From positions 1 to 10,252 of the forward strand of contig CAZXVH010000151.1 in assembly GCA_964643965.1 (NCBI GenBank): a DNA stretch of 10,252 nt. The letters are read 5' to 3'. The stretch comes from GCA-2746795 sp964643965. Lineage in GTDB: Bacteria; Chloroflexota; Anaerolineae; Promineifilales; Promineifilaceae. How positions within the stretch are numbered: position 1 is the stretch's first letter; the number at the start of each line of letters is the position of its first letter. Positions 5,697 through 10,252 of the stretch are shown here, in pieces. The notes under the pieces were generated by a model, which worked only from the letters and a program-made list of their open reading frames with translations, did not search any database and was not told where the DNA came from. The translations under genes and the position numbers were made by a program.

Positions 5697-5732
5697 TGGA
5701 GATTCGACAACTATTCAATCTCCAGTTTTTTT
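5697..5732 (+). terminator. Rho-independent-type terminator upstream of the YhaM-like gene
   Basis: TGGAGATT (5697-5704) and AATCTCCA (5717-5724) form an 8-bp stem, followed by seven T at 5726-5732 on the plus strand. No plus-strand gene ends nearby: it sits in the divergent gap, 50 bp before the YhaM-like gene. It could stop read-through or act as an attenuator in that gene's leader. Confidence 0.6.
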
Positions 5733-5765
5733 AGACGTTCAACTTCTGCGAGAAGTTGAACGTCT
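5733..5765. repeat. Perfect 15-bp hairpin before the YhaM-like gene
   Basis: AGACGTTCAACTTCT and its exact complement flank a GCG loop. The hairpin ends 16 bp before the GTG start and directly follows the terminator. It shares AAGTTGAAC with the hairpin at 4581-4612, so the two bracket the ubiX operon. It may be a dispersed repeat or a translational control element. Confidence 0.7.
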
Positions 5766-5781
5766 TAGTGACGAGGTTGAT

Positions 5782-6735
5782 GTGAAATCATTTTATGTTT
5801 CGGATTTAAAAGCCGGCGACGAACTGGTAAATGAACTGTTTTTGCTGCAAGATGTGACGCAGCGTACCACCAAAGACGGCCGTTCCTTTTTGCTCTTCTC
5901 GGTGCGGGATAAAACAGGCGTCACTTCTGGCGTGTTTTGGGAGGTGCCCGATCACATCCAACGATGGGCGCGCTCCGGGGAAACGGCGCTGCTCACCGGC
6001 AAGGTCGCCACTTACAAAGACGCCCTGCAAATTAGCGCCACGGATCTCATTCGCAGCCAAACCAATGAAATGGCCGAACTGCTACCCGCCAGCCAACGCC
6101 CCCAGGCAGAGATGATTGACGAACTGCGCCAATGGATTTACAGCCTGGCGGAACCGTGGCAAACATTGGTCAGCGCCATTTTGCTTGACGCCGCTTTTCT
6201 GCCCCAGTTTGCCAACGCTCCCGCCGCCCGGCAGATGCACCACGCCTTTATCGGTGGGCTGCTGGAGCATACCTTGAGCATGGCCGCCATCGCCGAAATG
6301 TTGGCCGATCATTATCCTTATGTCAACAAAGATTTGCTGCTGGCCGGTGTACTGCTGCACGATTTGGGCAAAACGGCCGAATATGATGTGGCCGGTTCGT
6401 TCAGCTTCACAGAAGACGGCCGTTTAATTGGTCATATCACCCGGGCCATCATCATCGTGGAGAAGAAAGCGGCAGAGCTGGGTATGCCGCCGGAGGAGGT
6501 GCGCCAGTTGGTGCATCTCATCGCCGCCCATCATGGCAACCTGGAATGGGGATCGCCCGTGGAGCCAAAAACGTTGGAAGCGCTGCTGCTGCACCAGGTG
6601 GACTTGCTCGACAGCCGCATCCAGGGTTTCCTGGAACACGCCGCCAGCGATGTAGACGAGGCCGGCTGGACGGTGAAACACAGCCCCATGTTTGGCAATG
6701 AAATCAAACGGCCGTTAACGATGGCCGGACAGTAA
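5782..6735 (+). CDS. yhaM: YhaM-type 3'-5' exoribonuclease (OB fold plus HD domain)
   Basis: The 317-residue protein matches Bacillus YhaM (about 314 aa) in length and architecture. YhaM is a metal-dependent 3'-5' exonuclease that trims RNA and single-stranded DNA. An OB-fold nucleic-acid-binding domain spans about 5-92 (SFLLFSVRDKTG, ALLTGKVATYKDALQI). The HD domain follows, with metal-binding candidates H163 (LLEHT), H193-D194 (HDLGK), H218 (GHIT), H250-H251 (AAHHG) and D274 (HQVDLLDS). The start is GTG, with GAGG five bases upstream. An ATG overlapping it at 5780 is out of frame and meets an immediate stop. The gene stands alone, preceded by a terminator-like hairpin and a second hairpin and followed by a convergent terminator. 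Confidence 0.9.
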   Translation: MKSFYVSDLKAGDELVNELFLLQDVTQRTTKDGRSFLLFSVRDKTGVTSGVFWEVPDHIQRWARSGETALLTGKVATYKDALQISATDLIRSQTNEMAELLPASQRPQAEMIDELRQWIYSLAEPWQTLVSAILLDAAFLPQFANAPAARQMHHAFIGGLLEHTLSMAAIAEMLADHYPYVNKDLLLAGVLLHDLGKTAEYDVAGSFSFTEDGRLIGHITRAIIIVEKKAAELGMPPEEVRQLVHLIAAHHGNLEWGSPVEPKTLEALLLHQVDLLDSRIQGFLEHAASDVDEAGWTVKHSPMFGNEIKRPLTMAGQ

Positions 6736-6740
6736 AAAGA

Positions 6741-6801
6741 AGAGAGCGAGGAATGGGGAGTGCAAACTCAACGCAGCGCCACTCCCTCCAACGCCCTCTC
6801 T
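6741..6801. terminator. Bidirectional terminator between convergent genes
   Basis: GGGAGTG (6756-6762) pairs with CACTCCC (6780-6786), and an outer purine-rich arm (AGAGAG region, 6741-6748) pairs imperfectly with the CTCTCT region (6792-6801). T-rich sequence follows on the minus strand (TTCTTTTTAC), and a short CTCTCTTTAT on the plus strand. It fills the gap between the ends of the YhaM-like and glycosyltransferase genes. Confidence 0.5.
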
Positions 6802-8856
6802 TTATCGCCCATATCTCGGCTCCAGCACATACAATATCGTCATTAAACGGCCGTCCGCTTCTGAGTAGAAATTTTCTCGCCGACCACCCGGATACACCGC
6901 CTCCACATAGGTAAGCGTCGGTATTCGTTGATCATGGAAGATAAACACGGCCCCTCTGTCCGGCGAAAACAGAGAAATCGTCTCCGCATCCGCCACCGAC
7001 ACCAATGGCTGGGCCACATCATAGCCTCGAGCGCCGGGAACCAGGTAGGGCAGCGTGGCAAAGCCCCAATACATGTGGGGTGGCCCCACAAAGTAAAAAT
7101 CATGGTCAAAGCGCAGCTCACGCAGCCGGGGGGCAATCGTCGTCGCCATCTCAGAATTCGGCCCGCCATAAATGCGCAGCGGGGTATACTCTGCAAAGTA
7201 GGTCTTGAAACTGCTCAAGGCAAACAACAGCACACCCACCGCTAACAGCCCATTTGCCAGGGAGCGTGAGTAAGATTTACCGGCAAACAGGCCCAGCAGC
7301 AGTCGGATAATCTGCCACAGCGCCAGCGCCAGAAAAAAAGTGACGGGCACAGCCAACGTGACAAGCCGTTGGCTGGAAGGGGGATTTTCCGTGAGGAAAC
7401 CGCCCAGCAGCATACCGGCCCACCACCAGATAACCAGGGGCGCATAACGCGGGTTTGCCCCCCGTCCGACCAGGCGCAGCATGGCATACCCCAGCCCCAC
7501 CAGGAACAAAACGCCCCAGACCGGTTTCAAGAGCGGTTCACGCAGCCCGTACCATATGGTGCGATCCGGGTAAAAGTTAAAGGCCAATGCTGCCCGTATA
7601 AACTGTTCCCATAACACCGGAACCGGCCCCGTCCCCTCTACGACCATCACCTTTTGCAGCCAGCCGTTTTGCAATATGCCTACTTGATTGAGGCGGGCAT
7701 TAAAATCTTGGGGGAAACGCAGCGCATATTGGATGATGGGCGCTCCTACCAACAAAAATGCGCCCAAGGCAACGAGCAGACCGCGCCCCCGTTCCCGGAA
7801 GAAACGCCGGGGCTGCCGGATAAATTCATAGCCCAACACAGCCAGGATGACAACGGCCGTTAACCGCGCCCCGGCATAAAAATAAAGAGCAAGGGCACAT
7901 ACCACGCCCACCATCGTCCAATCGAAATAGCTGTTTTTGTCCAACGCCCGGTACAAAAACAGGAGGGCCAGGGCCATGAAGAAAGGATCGGCAATTTGAT
8001 TGGTGCCCAGGCGGGAGAAGTGGATGTGATAATGGTAGACGGCGAGGATAACGGCCGTTACCAGCGCCAGCCGCAGTCCAAATAACCGTTTCACCAGGAA
8101 AAACACCACCACCACCGTAACCGCGCCCACCAGCGCCCAGGGCAGGCGCAGGGCAAACGCCGTCTGCCCCAGCCAGGCAATCGACCAACTGTTGAAGAAG
8201 AAGCTCATGGTGGGCACGCCCAGCCAGCCGGTGGTAAACGGATTGCGCAGTTCACCCGCTAAAATACGCACCGCCTCCAAACCCTGTGACGCCTCATCCC
8301 CCGACAGGGCAAACGGGATCGTCTCCAGCCGCCAGAGACGCAAGAGCAAAGCCGCCGCGCCCAGACCAGCCGCCAGCAGCCCGATCTGCCAGTTCTCCCG
8401 CAGCCACGAATGATTGTGCCAGCGCCAGGGCAAGCGGGGCAGGAAGGCCGCCACATATAAAACCAGGGCGACCAGCCAGGCCCAAAATAGCAGCGCATGG
8501 CTGTCAACGGCCGGGGTTTGCGGCAGCCGCCACAAAACAAAAATGGTTAACAGAATGGCCGCCGCCACCATCAAGGAACGGCCGTTTCTGCCAAAAAAAC
8601 GGAGCCAGCCCCGGTCTCGCCAATCCTCCACCTCAGGCGCACGGCGCAGCACATGCAAGCCCACCGTCAGGCCCGCCACCGCCAATAAAATCCCTACAAA
8701 AGCGGGCAGGGGCGGCTGGTCAAACACCTTCTCCGCCAGCGCCCGCCGCAGCCAAACGCTGGCCACGACAATGCCCACAAAAACAGAGATGAGCGACAGG
8801 ATTAAAAGGAGCGTGTTATGTTGGGGTGAAGGTATTTTGGGGTCATTATCGGTCAT
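6802..8856 (-). CDS. GT39/ArnT-like multi-pass membrane glycosyltransferase
   Basis: The 684-residue protein has about 14 hydrophobic helices between residues 15 and 560 and a soluble C-terminal part of about 110 residues. It has GT-C features of the PMT/ArnT group: after a helix at about 158-172 comes the extracytoplasmic stretch RLWRLETIPFALSGDEASQG (173-192), whose D187-E188 are the likely catalytic or metal-binding acidic pair. Such enzymes move a sugar from a polyprenyl-phosphate donor onto a lipid or protein acceptor on the outer face of the membrane. Substrate and acceptor are unknown. The ATG at 8856 has no clear Shine-Dalgarno. It is a lone gene, convergent with the YhaM-like gene and divergent from the CinA/NadD fusion. 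A plainer label is membrane protein of the glycosyltransferase 39 family. Confidence 0.8.
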   Translation of the reverse strand: MTDNDPKIPSPQHNTLLLILSLISVFVGIVVASVWLRRALAEKVFDQPPLPAFVGILLAVAGLTVGLHVLRRAPEVEDWRDRGWLRFFGRNGRSLMVAAAILLTIFVLWRLPQTPAVDSHALLFWAWLVALVLYVAAFLPRLPWRWHNHSWLRENWQIGLLAAGLGAAALLLRLWRLETIPFALSGDEASQGLEAVRILAGELRNPFTTGWLGVPTMSFFFNSWSIAWLGQTAFALRLPWALVGAVTVVVVFFLVKRLFGLRLALVTAVILAVYHYHIHFSRLGTNQIADPFFMALALLFLYRALDKNSYFDWTMVGVVCALALYFYAGARLTAVVILAVLGYEFIRQPRRFFRERGRGLLVALGAFLLVGAPIIQYALRFPQDFNARLNQVGILQNGWLQKVMVVEGTGPVPVLWEQFIRAALAFNFYPDRTIWYGLREPLLKPVWGVLFLVGLGYAMLRLVGRGANPRYAPLVIWWWAGMLLGGFLTENPPSSQRLVTLAVPVTFFLALALWQIIRLLLGLFAGKSYSRSLANGLLAVGVLLFALSSFKTYFAEYTPLRIYGGPNSEMATTIAPRLRELRFDHDFYFVGPPHMYWGFATLPYLVPGARGYDVAQPLVSVADAETISLFSPDRGAVFIFHDQRIPTLTYVEAVYPGGRRENFYSEADGRLMTILYVLEPRYGR

Positions 8857-8945
8857 ATTACGAGGTCTTCAATTCTTTCATCTCTCGTCAAACAATATCA
8901 ACCGCGATCTTATCACGTTTTCCTAAACCACAACAGCGCCCAAAC

Positions 8946-8969
8946 CACTGCCCACTGTTCACTGTTCAC
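8946..8969 (+). repeat. Short CACTGTT heptamer repeat
   Basis: The units CACTGCC, CACTGTT and CACTGTT, then a partial CAC, run in register with a 7-bp period, followed by CCAATCC, the complement of GGATTGG. The repeat lies in the divergent gap and overlaps the -35 region of the downstream gene. It is a different heptamer family from the GGATTGN arrays. Confidence 0.6.
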
Positions 8970-8993
8970 CAATCCCCGCCAACCTGTTACAAT
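8965..8993 (+). promoter_or_regulatory. Extended -10 promoter of the CinA/NadD fusion gene
   Basis: TACAAT (8988-8993) is preceded by TGT, forming an extended -10. TTCACC lies 17 bp upstream as a partial -35. Only 8 nt separate the -10 from the ATG at 9002, and there is no Shine-Dalgarno, so the mRNA is probably leaderless, like that proposed for ubiX. Confidence 0.55.
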
Positions 8994-9001
8994 CCTGCGC
9001 C

Positions 9002-10156
9002 ATGGATAAAGAAACACGCCAACTGGTGCAAGCCATCCACGATTCTCCCACCCGCCTTGTCATGGTGACGGCCGGGGCCGGCACACAAGCCCTGTCTGAT
9101 CTGCTGGGCGTCGCCGGCGCCTCACGCACCTTGCTGGAAGCCTTAGTGCCTTACAGCGAAGCCAGCTTCGACGAATTCCTGGAGCAGACGCCGCAGCAAT
9201 ATGTGGCCGATGAAGCGGCTCGCCTCATGGCTGGCCGCGCCTACACCCGCGCCCGCTGGCTGCTGCCCTCGGCGTATCCCATGGTGGGACTGGCCTGCAC
9301 GGCCACCATCGTCACCGACCGGCCCAAACGGGGCGAACATCGCGCTTATATCGCCGCCTGGCGACCGACAGAACTGGTCTGCCAATGCCTGCGCCTGGAG
9401 AAAGAGAGCCGGGATCGCCCTGGGGAAGAGGAAGTGGTCAGCCGCCTGATGCTCAATTTATTGGCTGAAGCCTGTGGGCTGGCGCCGCGGTTAGCCATCA
9501 CCTTAAAAAGCGGGGATGACCTGACGGAAACCCGTTATGATTTCGGGGGCAAGGTGGCGGCGTTACTGCGTGGCGATATTCCTTTTTTCAAGGTGGCGGA
9601 TAACGGCCGTTTAGACAGCCAAGATGCCACGCCTCCCCTCCTGCTCTCCGGCTCCTTCAACCCCCTGCATGACGGCCACCTGGACATGGCCCGCATCGCC
9701 GCGGAAATGGCCGGGCAACCGGCCGCCTTTGAACTCTCCGCCGCCAATGCCGATAAACCACCGCTGGCCGCGGAAACGGTACAGAACCGGCTGGCTCAGT
9801 TTGCCGGGCGGCATCCTGTTTACGCCAGCGCCGCCCCCACCTTTGTGGAAAAATCGCGCATCTACCCTGGCGCGACGTTTGTGGTGGGCTTCGATACGGC
9901 CATGCGCATCCTCCAGCCCCGTTTTTATGCAGATAATCCGGCCAATATGTACCGCGCCCTCACGGAAATACGCGAACGTGGCTGCCGCTTTATGGTGGCG
10001 GGGCGGACGGATGAAAACGGCCGTTTCCGCCAGGCCGCCGATCTCCCTCTCCCCCCTGAATTCGCCGACCTCTTCCAGCCCATCCCCGACTATCGCTTCC
10101 GCAAAGACATCTCTTCCACGGAACTTAGAAGCAGCGGGCGGAAGGGGAGTCGGTAG
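9002..10156 (+). CDS. Fusion of CinA-C-like domain with NadD-like nucleotidylyltransferase
   Basis: Residues about 5-160 resemble the CinA C-terminal (PncC, NMN deamidase) fold: VTAGAGTQALSDLLGVAGAS (22-41), VPYSEASFDEFL (49-60) and YPMVGLACTATIVTD (92-106). The usual catalytic ESCTGG motif is replaced by TAGAG, and the SGIAGP motif by TATIVTD, so deamidase activity is doubtful. Residues about 212-376 form a cytidylyltransferase-like Rossmann domain with GSFNPLHDGH (217-226, histidines 223 and 226), VVGFDTA (294-300) and the family's ISSTELR (370-376), as in nicotinate-nucleotide adenylyltransferase. The plausible substrate is a pyridine mononucleotide, but this is inference. From memory, a similar two-domain arrangement exists in plants. 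The ATG at 9002 fits a leaderless transcript. The stop is followed 6 nt later by a heptamer array. Confidence 0.82.
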   Translation: MDKETRQLVQAIHDSPTRLVMVTAGAGTQALSDLLGVAGASRTLLEALVPYSEASFDEFLEQTPQQYVADEAARLMAGRAYTRARWLLPSAYPMVGLACTATIVTDRPKRGEHRAYIAAWRPTELVCQCLRLEKESRDRPGEEEVVSRLMLNLLAEACGLAPRLAITLKSGDDLTETRYDFGGKVAALLRGDIPFFKVADNGRLDSQDATPPLLLSGSFNPLHDGHLDMARIAAEMAGQPAAFELSAANADKPPLAAETVQNRLAQFAGRHPVYASAAPTFVEKSRIYPGATFVVGFDTAMRILQPRFYADNPANMYRALTEIRERGCRFMVAGRTDENGRFRQAADLPLPPEFADLFQPIPDYRFRKDISSTELRSSGRKGSR

Positions 10157-10162
10157 GGTGGT

Positions 10163-10252
10163 GGATTGAGGATTGAGAATTGCGGATTGCGGATTGGGGA
10201 TTGCGGATTGGGGATTGCGGATTGGGGATTGCGGATTGGGGATTGCGGATTG
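10163..10252 (+). repeat. Heptamer array 2: GGATTGN, runs off the window end
   Basis: At least 13 units of 7 bp start 6 nt after the stop of the CinA/NadD fusion gene. The first units end in A (one reads GAATTGC); from 10184 the units mostly alternate strictly between GGATTGC and GGATTGG, giving a 14-bp higher-order period. As with array 1, the G-rich strand is the coding strand of the gene just before it. Confidence 0.95.

Larger units (their letters stand above)
316..10024. repeat. Dispersed palindrome ACGGCCGT, at least 14 copies
   Basis: Exact copies start at 316, 578, 1097, 1185, 4947, 5876, 6416, 6708, 6847, 7853, 8051, 8578, 9603 and 10017. Many are flanked by A and T as AACGGCCGTT. 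Nearly all lie inside genes, in several reading frames and on both gene orientations, so codon choice alone does not explain them. With equal base frequencies about 0.16 copies would be expected in this length. It resembles the HIP1 situation in cyanobacteria. Confidence 0.85.

Noticed and set aside
8286..8792. Long open frames (168 and 170 codons) antisense to the glycosyltransferase gene
   Set aside because: They are rich in P, A, R and S as expected for shadow frames of a GC-rich gene, and the opposite frame encodes a clear membrane glycosyltransferase.

Overview
This 10.25 kb window looks like a chromosomal segment of an uncultured member of the Chloroflexota, probably the Anaerolineae/Caldilineae side. 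That placement is inference from overall flavour: moderate-to-high GC, short-period G-rich heptamer arrays, many small dispersed hairpins, a heavily over-represented palindrome (ACGGCCGT, at least 14 exact copies), and the mix of protein families. No rRNA, tRNA, CRISPR or phage gene was seen.

Layout. Positions 1-279 are non-coding and repeat-rich (a 65-bp direct repeat and nested inverted repeats). A minus-strand operon covers 2723 to 280: a small membrane-anchored protein of unknown function, a class I methyltransferase fused to a C-terminal Trm112-like zinc ribbon, and a solitary Dam-type adenine DNA methyltransferase. The last two overlap by 4 nt. Positions 2724-3264 are non-coding but full of structure: a 116-bp MITE-like element with terminal inverted repeats and a 9-bp target duplication, two palindromes very close to the ParB-binding parS consensus, further half-sites, and nested inverted repeats between the palindromes. 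Downstream on the plus strand lies a NYN-domain nuclease-like protein with LOTUS-like winged-helix domains (3265-4455).

A 16-unit GGATTGN array and a hairpin separate that gene from a converging minus-strand pair: ubiX (flavin prenyltransferase) and a YhbP-like split-barrel flavin-binding protein. A terminator-like hairpin and a second hairpin follow. Next come a YhaM-type 3'-5' exoribonuclease (plus strand, OB fold plus HD), a large GT39/ArnT-like membrane glycosyltransferase (minus strand), and a fusion of a CinA-C-like domain with a NadD-like nucleotidylyltransferase (plus strand). The window ends inside a second heptamer array that starts 6 nt after that last gene.

Functional links. Most genes are housekeeping or stand-alone. 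Two share an RNA theme (the NYN-LOTUS protein and YhaM). The CinA-C/NadD fusion suggests a role in pyridine-nucleotide metabolism, although its CinA half lacks the usual catalytic serine motif. The strongest novelty candidate is the 2822-3257 region, where a small mobile element has inserted into a parS-like palindrome next to the NYN-LOTUS gene. I did not find a multi-gene defence or biosynthetic system.
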